A DNA stretch of 64,000 nucleotides from Candidatus Roseilinea sp. (GCA_025055235.1 JANWYN010000120.1:26759-90758), one strand, 5' to 3'. Positions 17,490 to 25,390 are shown, counted from the stretch's first letter. Translations and numbers: made by a program. Notes: a model not told the origin generated them from the letters alone.

Positions 17490-18614
17490 ATGAATATCGA
17501 ACGCATCGAACTCTTCCACATCCGCATTCCCCTCGTCGCTCCGTTCGAGACCAGCTTCGGTGTGACGACCGAGCGCGAGAGCATCCTAGCGCGCATCATC
17601 GCCGATGGTGTTGCCGGCTGGGGCGAGAGCGTGGCCGACGCCGACCCCGGCTACTCCTACGAGACCGTCACGACCAACTGGCACGTGATGACCGGCTACC
17701 TCATCCCTGCCTTGCTCGGCGCGCCCATCGGCGACCCGCGCGAGGCGCCGGCGCGCTTTAGCCGGGTGCGCGGCCACAATATGGCTAAGGCCACGCTAGA
17801 AGCTGCGCTGTGGGACATCGCTGCGCAGCAAGCCGGCCTCAGCCTGCGCGACTACATCGGCAAGGTGACCGGCCGGCAGATGAAAGATCGCGTTGTCGTC
17901 GGCGTGAGCATCGGCATCCAGCCGACGACCGAGAAGCTGCTCGAGCGAATCGAGAGCTTCCTGCAATACGGCTACCTGCGCATCAAGATGAAGATCAAGC
18001 CGGGGCGCGACCTGCAGGACGTGCGCGCTGCGCGGGCCGCCTTTCCCGACCGCATGCTGATGGTGGATGCCAACAGCGCCTACACGCTGCAGGACGCTGA
18101 GCTGTTCAAGCAGATGGATGACTTGAACTTGCTGATGATCGAACAGCCGCTAGGCTACGATGATATTTACGAGCACAGCAAGCTGCAGCCACAGCTCAAG
18201 ACGCCGATCTGCCTGGACGAGAGCATCCATACGCCCGACCACGCGCGCATGGCCATCGAGCTGGGCGCGTGCAAGATCATCAACATCAAGCAGGGGCGCG
18301 TGGGTGGGCTAACGCACGCCATCGCCGTGCATGACATCTGCGAGGCGCACGGCGTGCCGGTTTGGTGTGGCGGCATGCTCGAGACCGGTATCGGCCGTGC
18401 GCTGAACTTGGCGCTGGCCGCGCTGCCAAACTTCACGCTCCCCAGCGACCTGAGCGCAAGCAACCGCTACTACGACCCAGACGTGATCGAGCCGCCCTTC
18501 GCAATCAACAGCGATGGGACGCTCAGCGTGCCGGCCGGCCCAGGTTTAGGCGTCAACGTTGTGCCGGAGCGGCTGCGCAAGATCACGCTGCGCCACGAGG
18601 TGTTCAAGCAATAG
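17490..18614 (+). CDS. menC: N-acylamino acid racemase / o-succinylbenzoate synthase family enzyme
   Basis: A 374-residue enolase-superfamily enzyme. The catalytic set fits the OSBS/NAAAR group: Lys166 and Lys168 in 'RIKMKIKPG', metal ligands Asp193 ('VDANSAYT'), Glu218 ('IEQPL') and Asp243 ('CLDES'), and the second catalytic Lys267 ('INIKQGR'). This order and spacing closely follow the Amycolatopsis N-acylamino acid racemase. It may make o-succinylbenzoate for menaquinone or racemise N-succinylamino acids; the absence of other men genes here leaves this open. It follows threonine synthase in the same direction. Confidence 0.85.
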   Translation: MNIERIELFHIRIPLVAPFETSFGVTTERESILARIIADGVAGWGESVADADPGYSYETVTTNWHVMTGYLIPALLGAPIGDPREAPARFSRVRGHNMAKATLEAALWDIAAQQAGLSLRDYIGKVTGRQMKDRVVVGVSIGIQPTTEKLLERIESFLQYGYLRIKMKIKPGRDLQDVRAARAAFPDRMLMVDANSAYTLQDAELFKQMDDLNLLMIEQPLGYDDIYEHSKLQPQLKTPICLDESIHTPDHARMAIELGACKIINIKQGRVGGLTHAIAVHDICEAHGVPVWCGGMLETGIGRALNLALAALPNFTLPSDLSASNRYYDPDVIEPPFAINSDGTLSVPAGPGLGVNVVPERLRKITLRHEVFKQ

Positions 18615-18667
18615 TGCGTGAAACGCAAGCGTAAACGGAAGGGGCGAATACGGCGTACCCAACTTCC

Positions 18668-18712
18668 GCTTTACGTATTGCGTATTGCGTCCTTCGTATC
18701 GCGCAATGCGTC
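18668..18712 (+). repeat. Heptamer array (GCGTATT type)
   Basis: About six units such as ACGTATT, GCGTATT, GCGTCCT, TCGTATC between the convergent racemase-like and coiled-coil genes. The same unit type recurs at 11687-11789 and 13624-13641. Confidence 0.7.
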
Positions 18713-18715
18713 GCC

Positions 18716-19132
18716 TCACTCCGGCTTGGCTTCGCTCGCGCCGACCGGCTCACCGTTCGCCGTTTGCTGAGCCGGTGCTTCGTCCGGTCGCACTTCCTGC
18801 GCCGGCTGGGTGCGCTTGGCGATCTCCTCGTTCAACCTGCGCAGCGTATCGGCGAGCCCTGCCTGCAGCTCGTTCAGGATCTGCGGGCCATGCGCAGTCT
18901 CCCAGGCCTCCTTCACGCTTTGCTTGAGGTTGGTCGCCACCTTATCGGCGCGCACCTTCTCGACGACTTCGCTCATGCGCGCGTTCAGCCGCTCCAGATT
19001 GACCGTCACTTCGCGCTCGATGCTCTTGCGCTCTTCCGACTCCCATATCGCGCGGAAGAGGTTGCTCAGGTTCTCGCCGAGCCTATTGAGTTCGCGCTCG
19101 ATCGAGGACTGTTGGGTATTCTGCTCAGACAT
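18716..19132 (-). CDS. Hypothetical helical/coiled-coil protein
   Basis: A 138-residue, highly charged, almost entirely helical protein (MSEQNTQQSSIERELNRLGE). It has no hydrophobic segment and ends in a disordered Pro/Ala/Glu-rich tail. I do not recognise a family. The helical part ('RKSIEREVTVNLERLNARMS') has heptad-like hydrophobic spacing that suggests a coiled coil or helical bundle. A GGAGGT ribosome site precedes the ATG. It faces away from the Rieske/hydrolase operon behind it only by a short gap and is probably an independent small gene. Confidence 0.7.
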   Translation of the reverse strand: MSEQNTQQSSIERELNRLGENLSNLFRAIWESEERKSIEREVTVNLERLNARMSEVVEKVRADKVATNLKQSVKEAWETAHGPQILNELQAGLADTLRRLNEEIAKRTQPAQEVRPDEAPAQQTANGEPVGASEAKPE

Positions 19133-19212
19133 TCGAATTACCTCCTGTCCGGAATCGTATCTTTACGGAGCGATCATGCCTGACATTTATTTGATTTTTG
19201 CAAGCGATCCGG

Positions 19213-19578
19213 TCACGTCTGCATCCACTTTGGCTTTTCGACTTTGACGTAGACCATGCCGTCCACCACCTGCACGGGGTAGATGCGCAGAGGCGACTCG
19301 CCGGCCGGCCAGACGCATTCGCCCGTGTTCACGTCGAAGCGATAGCCGTGCACCGGGCATTCCACCTGACCGCCGTAGACCGCGCCATACGACAAATCGC
19401 CCATCGCATGCGGGCAGATCGGCGTGAACGCCGAAACCTTCTGCTCGCCGCCGGCCTCCGTTAAGGCGACGACGACATAGCCGTTTGCAGTCTTTACGCG
19501 CCGAGGACGGTTAAGTTGCAGGTCATCAAGGCTGACGGCGGGTAGGAAGCCGTCAAGCGCCGGTTCGGATTGGCTCAT
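19213..19578 (-). CDS. Rieske [2Fe-2S] domain protein
   Basis: A 121-residue single-domain Rieske ferredoxin, similar to NirD and dioxygenase ferredoxins. Cluster ligands are in 'CPHAMGDLSYG' and 'CPVHGYRFD' (two Cys and two His). It has no signal peptide or membrane anchor, so it is cytoplasmic and probably passes electrons to an oxygenase or nitrite-reductase-like partner not present here. Its start overlaps the end of the upstream hydrolase gene by 26 bp, which implies co-transcription. Confidence 0.9.
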   Translation of the reverse strand: MSQSEPALDGFLPAVSLDDLQLNRPRRVKTANGYVVVALTEAGGEQKVSAFTPICPHAMGDLSYGAVYGGQVECPVHGYRFDVNTGECVWPAGESPLRIYPVQVVDGMVYVKVEKPKWMQT

Positions 19579-20512
19579 AGCTTGGGGAGGTTACCAGCTT
19601 TGCCGCCAGCCAATCGGCCATCTGCTTCATCTCCTTGTCGAAGAGGATGACGCTGAGGTGAGTGGCTTGCGAGACGAGGAGCAGTTCTCGTTCTGGCTCG
19701 GACGCCTCGTATAGCCACTTGGCGTTGATGGGCGGCACAGCCACGTCGCACTTGCCGTGCAAGAACATCTTGGGGCGCCGGCCAATCGCGCGGACGGCGT
19801 TCAATGTGTCGAAGCGCGCGATCATCTCATACAAGCTCTCGCCGAACCACGCGCCGTTCATGCTCCGCCATTCGGCCCACATCTTGGGCAGCGACTGGTA
19901 GCGCAGCAAGGTGAGATTGCGCGGCAAGCATACCAGCCCGAGCGATTCGCGGGCGATCGTCATGCGCGTGACCGGTGGGAGCTTGACCGGCGTGGAGATC
20001 GTGACGAGCGCGGCCACACGCTCGTCGTACGCTGCGAGATCGGCCACCTGATTGCCGCCGAAGCTGATGCCAATGGCGCCGACGCGCCGCACGCCGGGTT
20101 GGTTGCACAGCCAGTCGAGCGCCGCGCGCGCCGCGCAGCGCGCGTTGTCCACTGTGCAGGGCACGGACGTGAATTCGCCGTGTCCGGGCGGATCCACCGT
20201 CAGCACGGCAATGTTGCGTTCGATGAGCCGGCGGAAGAGCAGCCACTTGAACGCATGCCGGTTGTCCCCGGCGCCGCATACGAGCAGCACGACTGCGCCG
20301 CTCCACGTGTGCGGCTGCAGCCACGTGCCCGGCTGACGCGCGTCTGCCGCCTGGTGCTGTAACTGCTCAGCCCGCTCAGGCGGTATTTTGAATTGCTGGA
20401 TGAGCGCGCTTGGCACTTCTAGCCGCGCCGGTGGAATATAAACGGTGCGAACCGAATAGGGCGCTTCTTCCGACGGCGCGAGGAAGCGCTGCGTAAGCGT
20501 GACGACCGACAT
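19553..20512 (-). CDS. Alpha/beta hydrolase family protein
   Basis: A 319-residue alpha/beta hydrolase of the dienelactone-hydrolase/esterase type. The nucleophile elbow is 'GISFGGN' (Ser), preceded by 'VLLVCGAGDNRHAFKW' and 'VDPPGHGEF' at the oxyanion region. A late Asp in 'HGKCDVAVPP' and His in 'SQATHLSVI' complete the triad. I chose the ATG at 20512 (MSVVTLTQRF); the longer in-frame form begins inside the adjacent tRNA gene and carries the tell-tale MVAGSNPAGP artefact. The substrate is unknown; the gene overlaps the Rieske gene. Confidence 0.85.
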   Translation of the reverse strand: MSVVTLTQRFLAPSEEAPYSVRTVYIPPARLEVPSALIQQFKIPPERAEQLQHQAADARQPGTWLQPHTWSGAVVLLVCGAGDNRHAFKWLLFRRLIERNIAVLTVDPPGHGEFTSVPCTVDNARCAARAALDWLCNQPGVRRVGAIGISFGGNQVADLAAYDERVAALVTISTPVKLPPVTRMTIARESLGLVCLPRNLTLLRYQSLPKMWAEWRSMNGAWFGESLYEMIARFDTLNAVRAIGRRPKMFLHGKCDVAVPPINAKWLYEASEPERELLLVSQATHLSVILFDKEMKQMADWLAAKLVTSPSYEPIRTGA

Positions 20513-20608
20513 GGACTCGCAAGGGCGAGCACCATGACCTCGACCGGCCATGACGGCTCGCCCCAGAATGGGCCCGGCTGGATTCGAACCAGCGACCAAT
20601 CGGTTATG

Positions 20609-21021
20609 CGCACCACTACGACTTTCGCCGCCCCTTTCGGGTTCGTGGTCCGGACTATCTCTTCGCCCGCTGATAGCACTGGGCGCCTGCCGTATAGTCT
20701 CTACACCTTCCTTGCTACAGCAGCAAGGCTTGGCTCGGGATTACCATGACGACGGGTCGTTTTAGGCTTCCCCGAATTTGACAGGTATCACCCGCAGCTT
20801 TCGCTGCGGACAGCCCATCGCATTAGGACATATCAAGACTAGAATTGCTCACAGTGACAGCGCGCACATGATGCCTTATCTGCGGTTCTGGGCTTCATGA
20901 GAGCTTTGTCCAATCGCAACTTCGCTGAGGTGATGAAAGAACTTGACAAGTGCATCTTGGTGTGTGCTAACTGTCATGCCGAAATTCACAATTCTGATCT
21001 TGACTTAGACCTCCTGCTTCA
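20609..21021 (-). ncRNA. Group I intron (413 nt) in the tRNA anticodon loop
   Basis: Splicing joins U33 (last base of exon 1) to C34, and the intron ends in G, as group I introns require. On the minus strand the conserved core is visible in order: P-like CAAATTCGGGGAAGCC (from 20780), Q-like AATCCCGAGCCAAGCC (from about 20742), R-like GTAGAGACTATACGGC (from about 20704) and S-like AAGAGATAGTCCGGACC (from about 20663). These closely match the core of cyanobacterial/plastid tRNA-Leu introns (subgroup IC3). I could not locate the internal guide sequence; the first 160 nt or so are occupied by an antisense endonuclease remnant. Confidence 0.9.
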
Positions 21022-21043
21022 AGCCGACTGCTCTCACCGCTGA
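20858..21043 (+). pseudogene. HNH homing endonuclease remnant, antisense within the intron
   Basis: Read on the strand opposite the tRNA, an open stretch of about 61 codons ends 'ELDKCILVCANCHAEIHN', the metal-binding end of HNH endonucleases found in group I introns (Cys-x-x-Cys-His...His). The only ATG is at 20897. In-frame stops at 20855 and 20840 cut off the N-terminal half, which would hold the first zinc Cys pair, so it is a decayed gene. Its last codons and stop lie opposite tRNA exon 1. Confidence 0.75.
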
Positions 21044-21091
21044 GCTACAGGCCCTTGCACAATTGATGATACCAAAATTATTGACGCTGTT

Positions 21092-21282
21092 GGGCGCATT
21101 CGTGCGTTCGTGCATTGGGGCAAAACGCTGCGGTTATGGCGCATCGGCAAGGGCGCGCTGCAGACTTGTGCCTCGAATGTCCCCGATCCCTTTTCCCGTT
21201 CCGCTTCTCGGAACGGGGAGCACGGGAGGGTAGAGCGCGCCCTACCCAACGTGCACGTTAGCCTCTGCGGGCGAATGTACCC
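21092..21282 (-). repeat. Dispersed repeat family B, copy 2
   Basis: Read on the minus strand it begins GGGTACATTCGCCCGCAG, continues through TAACGTGCACG and GGGTAGGGCGCGCTCT, and ends near CGAATGCGCCC. The ends are thus imperfect terminal inverted repeats. It lies between the tRNA gene and uvrC. Confidence 0.65.
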
Positions 21283-21286
21283 GACA

Positions 21287-23212
21287 CTATTCACCTAATC
21301 CGTCCTTGATCGCCTCGGCCACAGGTCGCGGCACTACTTTGGCCAACTCCTCCACGCTGGCCGCTCGAATCGCCTCGATCGAACCAAAGGTCGTGAGCAG
21401 CTTCTTCCGGCGCGCCGGGCCGACACCCTGCAGCGCATCGAGCTGCGAGGCCAGGCCGATCTTCTCGCGTTGCCGGCGGTGGCCGGTGAGGCCGAAGCGA
21501 TGTGCCTCATCGCGGATGCGCTGCACCAGGAAGAAGCTCTGCGCGTTGCGCGGTAGCAAGATCGCGTCGGCCTTGCCCGGCATGAAGATCTCCTCGTTCT
21601 GCTTGGCCAGCGACACGACCGGCACGATGTGCGCCAGGTCGAACTCGCGCAACACCTCGACCGCGACGCCAAGCTGCCCTTTGCCGCCGTCAATGATGAC
21701 CAGGTCGGGTAGCAAAGCCCATGTTGGGTCTTCCTTCCGGCCAGGGGCCAGGGGTCGGGGTTCGGGGGCCAGTTCACTGATCCCTGCCCCCTGATCCCTG
21801 ACCCCCAACTGGGAATCTTTCCATCGCTGAAACCGTCGGCGCAGCATCTGGCGCAGGCTTTCGAAGTCGTTCGGGCCGGCGATGCCCTTGATGTTGAATC
21901 GGCGATAGTCGCTCTTCTTCGGCACGCCATGCACGAACACCACCATGCTGCCGACGATGGCCGCGCCCTGCGTGTTGCTGATGTCGTAGCACTCGATGCG
22001 CACCGGCAGCCGCGGCAGGTCGAGCGCCTCCTGCAGTTCCTTCAGCACTGCCTCCTGGCGTACGCTGTCCTCACGCCACTGCGCCTTCAGCGTTGCGAGC
22101 TGCTCCTGCGCGTTTTGCCGCGCCAGCTCGATCAGGCTGGCGTCGGCGCCGGCCTGCGGCGTACGAATCTTCACCGCGGTGCCACGCTTCTGCTTCAGCC
22201 AGTTCTCGATGATGTTGGCCTCTTCGACCTGTTCGGGCAACAACACCTCCGGCGGCACATAGGCCGCTTCGTCGTAGAAGCGCTTGAGGAAGGCATCGAG
22301 CACGCTCTGGTCGTCCTCACCCTCTGCACCGTCCAGCACGAAGTACTCCTGCCCGAGCAACTTGCCGCCGCGGATGAACAGCACTTGCACGCACGTCTCG
22401 CCTTCGTCGCGGGCGAACGCGATCACGTCCTGATCGGTCCCTGCCGAGCTGACGATGCGCTGCTTTTCGATGACATGCTCGAGCGCCTTGAGCTGATCGC
22501 GATACTCGGCCGCCTTCTCGAACTGATAGGCGTTCGCCGCGCGCTCCATGCGCGCCCGCACGTCGGCGATCACCTGTTCGCTCTTGCCCTCCAGGAAGTC
22601 GCACAAGCGCTGGATGTTGGCGCGATATTCCGCCCGGCTGATGGCGCCGATGCACGGGCCGCTGCACAGCTTGATATCGTAGTACATGCAGGCGCGCGTG
22701 TCGTGGCCGGTGATCACGCGGTCGCAGTTCAAGAAGGGGAACATCCGGCGCAACGCATCGCGCGTGGCATACACTGCTTTGGCGCTGGAGTACGGCCCGT
22801 AGTAGCGCGCGCCGTCGCGCTCGATCCGCCGCGTGACCGTGACGGTCGGGAAGTCGTCCTGCCAGGTCACCTTGAGATACGGATAGCGCTTGTCGTCCTT
22901 GAGCCGGATGTTGTAGCGCGGGCGATGCTTCTTGATCAGCTCGGCTTCCTGGATCAGCGCTTCCAGATCGCTGCCGCGCACCACAAACTCGATGCGCGCG
23001 ATCTCCTTGACCATGCGGCCGGTCTTAGGGTAGGCGGCCCAGGTGTTGGGGTTGAAATAGGAGCGCACGCGGCTGCGCAAATTCACCGCCTTGCCGACGT
23101 AGATCACCTCGCCCCGGCTGTCATAGAACAAGTAGCAACCAGGCAACGCCGGCAGATTCTTGACGGTCGCCTCGAGATGTTCGGGCACGGACACATGTTC
23201 TATTTTAGCCAT
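21287..23212 (-). CDS. uvrC: UvrABC system protein C
   Basis: A 641-residue excinuclease subunit that makes both incisions in nucleotide excision repair. Order of domains: GIY-YIG nuclease ('LPGCYLFYDSRGEVIYVGKA'), UVR motif ('FEKAAEYRDQLKALEHVIEK'), RNase H-like C-terminal nuclease ('IECYDISNTQGAAIVGSMVV', 'LPDLVIIDGGKGQL') and terminal HhH ('LQGVGPARRKKLLTTFGS'). The ATG at 23212 is chosen; the longer frame runs into a dispersed repeat. An insertion of about 25-30 residues rich in Pro, Glu and Gly between 'RRRFQRWKD' and 'PTWALLPDL' is encoded by a heptamer array and is absent from normal UvrC. Confidence 0.95.
   Translation of the reverse strand: MAKIEHVSVPEHLEATVKNLPALPGCYLFYDSRGEVIYVGKAVNLRSRVRSYFNPNTWAAYPKTGRMVKEIARIEFVVRGSDLEALIQEAELIKKHRPRYNIRLKDDKRYPYLKVTWQDDFPTVTVTRRIERDGARYYGPYSSAKAVYATRDALRRMFPFLNCDRVITGHDTRACMYYDIKLCSGPCIGAISRAEYRANIQRLCDFLEGKSEQVIADVRARMERAANAYQFEKAAEYRDQLKALEHVIEKQRIVSSAGTDQDVIAFARDEGETCVQVLFIRGGKLLGQEYFVLDGAEGEDDQSVLDAFLKRFYDEAAYVPPEVLLPEQVEEANIIENWLKQKRGTAVKIRTPQAGADASLIELARQNAQEQLATLKAQWREDSVRQEAVLKELQEALDLPRLPVRIECYDISNTQGAAIVGSMVVFVHGVPKKSDYRRFNIKGIAGPNDFESLRQMLRRRFQRWKDSQLGVRDQGAGISELAPEPRPLAPGRKEDPTWALLPDLVIIDGGKGQLGVAVEVLREFDLAHIVPVVSLAKQNEEIFMPGKADAILLPRNAQSFFLVQRIRDEAHRFGLTGHRRQREKIGLASQLDALQGVGPARRKKLLTTFGSIEAIRAASVEELAKVVPRPVAEAIKDGLGE
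21739..21811. repeat. In-frame heptamer array inside uvrC
   Basis: Left units GCCAGGG/GTCGGGG/TTCGGGG face right units ATCCCTG/CCCCCTG/ACCCCCA, giving an imperfect inverted repeat. The right half is the same unit type as 16070-16098. The frame is open through it. Confidence 0.85.
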
Positions 23213-23245
23213 CCTGTTGATGGGTGTATTTCCTGCAAAATGCCC

Positions 23246-23363
23246 GGCGTCTGAAGTCGCAGGCAATTTGCGGAGAAGACGGCGTGCGCCGGCTTTGCCA
23301 TGCGTTGCGTGCGGATTCATCCGCTGCGCAAATCCGCGCAATGCCCCGTTAGAAAGTGCACCC
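23246..23363 (+). repeat. Dispersed repeat family A, copy 1
   Basis: About 118 bp that recur inverted at 55784-55910, with blocks CTGAAGTCGCAGGCAATTTG and GCGGATTCATCCGCTGCGCA and the end GAAAGTGCACC. It lies between the divergent uvrC and enolase-family genes. Reading it in the uvrC frame produces a false MRGFAQRMNP start that also appears at the second copy. Confidence 0.85.
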
Positions 23364-23425
23364 CTGTTGATGGCCGGCAGCGCACGACTTTCCGCTTTTC
23401 TTCAAGGCGTAGCACAATCCCCGAT

Positions 23426-24625
23426 ATGAAGATCACCGACCTCCGCTGCGCTGTGATCGGCGACAACCCGGTCGTGCGCATTCTGACCGACGAGGGCATA
23501 GACGGCCTGGGACAGGCTGAGGATAGCAAGCCCTATCTCAAGCCCTACGTGTTGTTCTACAGGAAGTATCTGCTCGGCGAAGACCCGACCGACGTCGAGC
23601 GCTGCATGCTGAAGATTCGCCGGCTCGGCGGCTTCAAACCCTGGGGTGCGGCCGTCAGCGCGATCGAATTTGCGCTGTGGGACATCGCCGGCAAAGCCGC
23701 CGGCGTGCCGGTCTACAAGTTGCTCGGCGGCAAAGTGCGCGACCAAGTGCGCGTCTATAACGGCGGCGTGCGCTTCCACATGGGCGGCAGCGAACCCGAG
23801 CACTACGCCAAGGTCATGCAGCAGATGAAAGACCGGCCCGAAGGCTTCTCCATCATCAAGCAGGGCATCGCCTTCCACAGCCCAATGCCCGTCGAGGTGC
23901 CGGACTTCAGCTACGGCACGTTGCAGTCCGGCCCGCCCCACCCCAACCGTGGCCCACTCACCGAGAAGGGTCTCAAGCACATCATCGCCTGCGTCGAAGC
24001 GATGAAGAGCGTGACGGGTGACGAAGTCGGTCTAGCGCTGGATTGCGGCCCCGGCTTCACCGTGCCCGACGCCATCCGGCTGGCCAAGGCGCTCGAACCC
24101 TACAACCTGATGTGGCTGGAAGACATGATCACCGGCGACTACACGCCCTACGTCATGGCCGACCTATATCGTGAGGTCACGCGCGCCACCTCGACGCCGA
24201 TCCACACCGGCGAGCAAATCTACCTGCGCCAGAACTTCCGCGAGCTGATCGAGACCAAAGCGGTGAACATCATCGGCCCCGACCCGGCCGACGTCGGCGG
24301 CATTGCCGAGCTGAAATGGGTGGCCGAATACGCCGACTTGCACGGCATCCTGATCGCGCCGCACGGCACGATTGACGGCGTGATCGGCCTAGCTGCGCAC
24401 GTGCACTGCGCCGCTGCGCTGCCCCACAACTACATCGCGCTGGAATACCCCTATGCGCGCCATGCGTGGTGGTATGAGATCGTGGAGGGGTTGCCCGATC
24501 CCATCGTGAAGAACAGCATGATTGACGTGGCGGCGTTCAACCGGCCCGGCCTGGGCGTGAAGTTCAACGTGGACAAGGCCGAGAAATATCTGCGGGAGGA
24601 AGACAAGGGATTCTTCGACGATTGA
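23426..24625 (+). CDS. Mandelate racemase/muconate-lactonizing-like enolase superfamily protein
   Basis: A 399-residue enolase-superfamily member. The N-terminal capping domain has 'GIDGLGQAEDSKPYLKPYVL' and 'ALWDIAGKAAGVPVYKLLGG'. The barrel shows metal-ligand positions in 'LALDCGPGF', 'LMWLEDMITG' and 'PIHTGEQIY', and a His in 'LIAPHGTIDGVIG'. This pattern is nearest the galactonate/other sugar-acid dehydratases of the MR subgroup, which eliminate water from aldonic acids. It begins right after dispersed repeat A and precedes trpF. I selected the ATG at 23426; the upstream in-frame ATG lies in the repeat. The specific substrate is unknown. Confidence 0.87.
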   Translation: MKITDLRCAVIGDNPVVRILTDEGIDGLGQAEDSKPYLKPYVLFYRKYLLGEDPTDVERCMLKIRRLGGFKPWGAAVSAIEFALWDIAGKAAGVPVYKLLGGKVRDQVRVYNGGVRFHMGGSEPEHYAKVMQQMKDRPEGFSIIKQGIAFHSPMPVEVPDFSYGTLQSGPPHPNRGPLTEKGLKHIIACVEAMKSVTGDEVGLALDCGPGFTVPDAIRLAKALEPYNLMWLEDMITGDYTPYVMADLYREVTRATSTPIHTGEQIYLRQNFRELIETKAVNIIGPDPADVGGIAELKWVAEYADLHGILIAPHGTIDGVIGLAAHVHCAAALPHNYIALEYPYARHAWWYEIVEGLPDPIVKNSMIDVAAFNRPGLGVKFNVDKAEKYLREEDKGFFDD

Positions 24626-24691
24626 CATCACGCGCGCCATTCGCAGCCCCGAAGGGTCTTGCAGACTTTAGGGTCGCATGCCCGTTACCCT

Positions 24692-25372
24692 ATGACCATC
24701 GTCAAAATCTGTGGCATCACCAACCTAGACGACGCGCTCTGCGCAATTGACGCGGGCGCAGACCTGCTCGGCTTCATCTTCTACGCGAAGAGTCCGCGCG
24801 CAGTGACGCCGGACGCAGCACGTGAGATCGTCGCCGGCATTAGAGGATGGCATGCCAAAGTAGAAAGGCTGGGATTGGGAAGTGGAGAGTTGGGAGTGAA
24901 GTGCGTCGGTGTGTTCGTGAACGAGTCGCCGGCCCACATGCTGCGCGTGCTGGACGACGTCGGCCTGGACTACGCGCAGTTGAGCGGCGACGAGTCGCCC
25001 GATGACCTCGCAGCGATGGGCGGCCGCGCCTACAAGGCCATCCGCGCGTGGAGCGACGCGTGCGCTGCATTCGCCCAGGTACCACTTACCACTCGCCACC
25101 TACCCGATCTCCTGCTCGACGCCAACCACGCCACGCTCTACGGCGGCAGCGGCCAGCGCGCCGACGAGTCGCTGGCCACTCGCTTGGCCCGGCGCTACCG
25201 GCTGTTGCTCGCCGGCGGCCTTACGCCCGACAACGTCGCCGATGCCATTCGCACGATCCGGCCGTGGGGCGTGGATGTCGCCAGCGGCGTCGAGGCATCG
25301 CCCGGCAAGAAAGACCACGCCAAAGTGCGCGCGTTCATCGCCGCAGCGAAAGCGGCACTGCGGGTCGAGTGA
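24692..25372 (+). CDS. trpF: Phosphoribosylanthranilate isomerase
   Basis: A 226-residue TrpF (usual length about 205-210), the TIM barrel that converts PRA to CdRP in tryptophan synthesis. Diagnostic motifs are 'VKICGITNLDDA' with the catalytic Cys, 'GFIFYAKSPRAV', 'LLLDANHATLYGGSGQ' with the catalytic Asp, 'LLAGGLTPDNVADAI' and 'GVDVASGVEASPGKKDHAKV'. Two extra pieces explain the excess length: 'HAKVERLGLGSGELGVK' before 'CVGVFVNES', and 'VPLTTRHLP' before 'DLLLDANH'. Both are encoded by heptamer-type DNA. No other trp gene is nearby. The ATG at 24692 starts exactly at the conserved MTIVKICGIT. Confidence 0.93.
   Translation: MTIVKICGITNLDDALCAIDAGADLLGFIFYAKSPRAVTPDAAREIVAGIRGWHAKVERLGLGSGELGVKCVGVFVNESPAHMLRVLDDVGLDYAQLSGDESPDDLAAMGGRAYKAIRAWSDACAAFAQVPLTTRHLPDLLLDANHATLYGGSGQRADESLATRLARRYRLLLAGGLTPDNVADAIRTIRPWGVDVASGVEASPGKKDHAKVRAFIAAAKAALRVE
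24862..24901. repeat. In-frame heptamer array in trpF, first site
   Basis: Units such as GATTGGG, AAGTGGA, GAGTTGG and GAGTGAA, placed between the second and third strand of the predicted TrpF barrel. It is read through without a stop. Confidence 0.7.
25081..25108. repeat. Short heptamer array in trpF, second site
   Basis: Four units (ACCACTT, ACCACTC, GCCACCT, ACCCGAT). It is loosely complementary to the first trpF array, so the two could pair in the mRNA. Confidence 0.55.
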
Positions 25373-25390
25373 TGTGTAGGAGCGCGGCGA

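Larger units (their letters stand above)
20569..21054 (-). tRNA. tRNA-Ile(CAU), interrupted by a group I intron
   Basis: Exon 1 (21054-21022) gives the acceptor GGGCCTG, D arm and 5' anticodon stem GTCGG-CT. Exon 2 (20608-20569) gives anticodon CAT-AA, stem CCGAT, T arm GCTGG-TTCGAAT-CCAGC, acceptor CGGGCCC and discriminator A; CCA is not encoded. All stems pair (acceptor with one U-G, anticodon stem with one G-U). C4:G69 and C5:G68, recognition pairs for the TilS lysidine enzyme, mark it as the AUA-decoding isoleucine tRNA rather than Met, in agreement with the E. coli Ile2 body. Upstream, TGGTATCAT resembles an extended -10 box. Confidence 0.9.

Noticed and set aside
20513..20599. N-terminal extension of the alpha/beta hydrolase beginning MVAGSNPAGP
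   Set aside because: It is the translation of the tRNA 3' exon and adjacent DNA on the same strand, a well-known false start; the hydrolase begins at 20512.
20513..21286. Possible genomic island integrated at the tRNA gene
   Set aside because: No integrase gene or duplicated tRNA 3' end is seen; the interruption is explained by a group I intron.
21929..23254. Rightward 441-codon open frame opposite uvrC
   Set aside because: Antisense shadow of a clearly conserved gene; composition and lack of motifs exclude a real protein.
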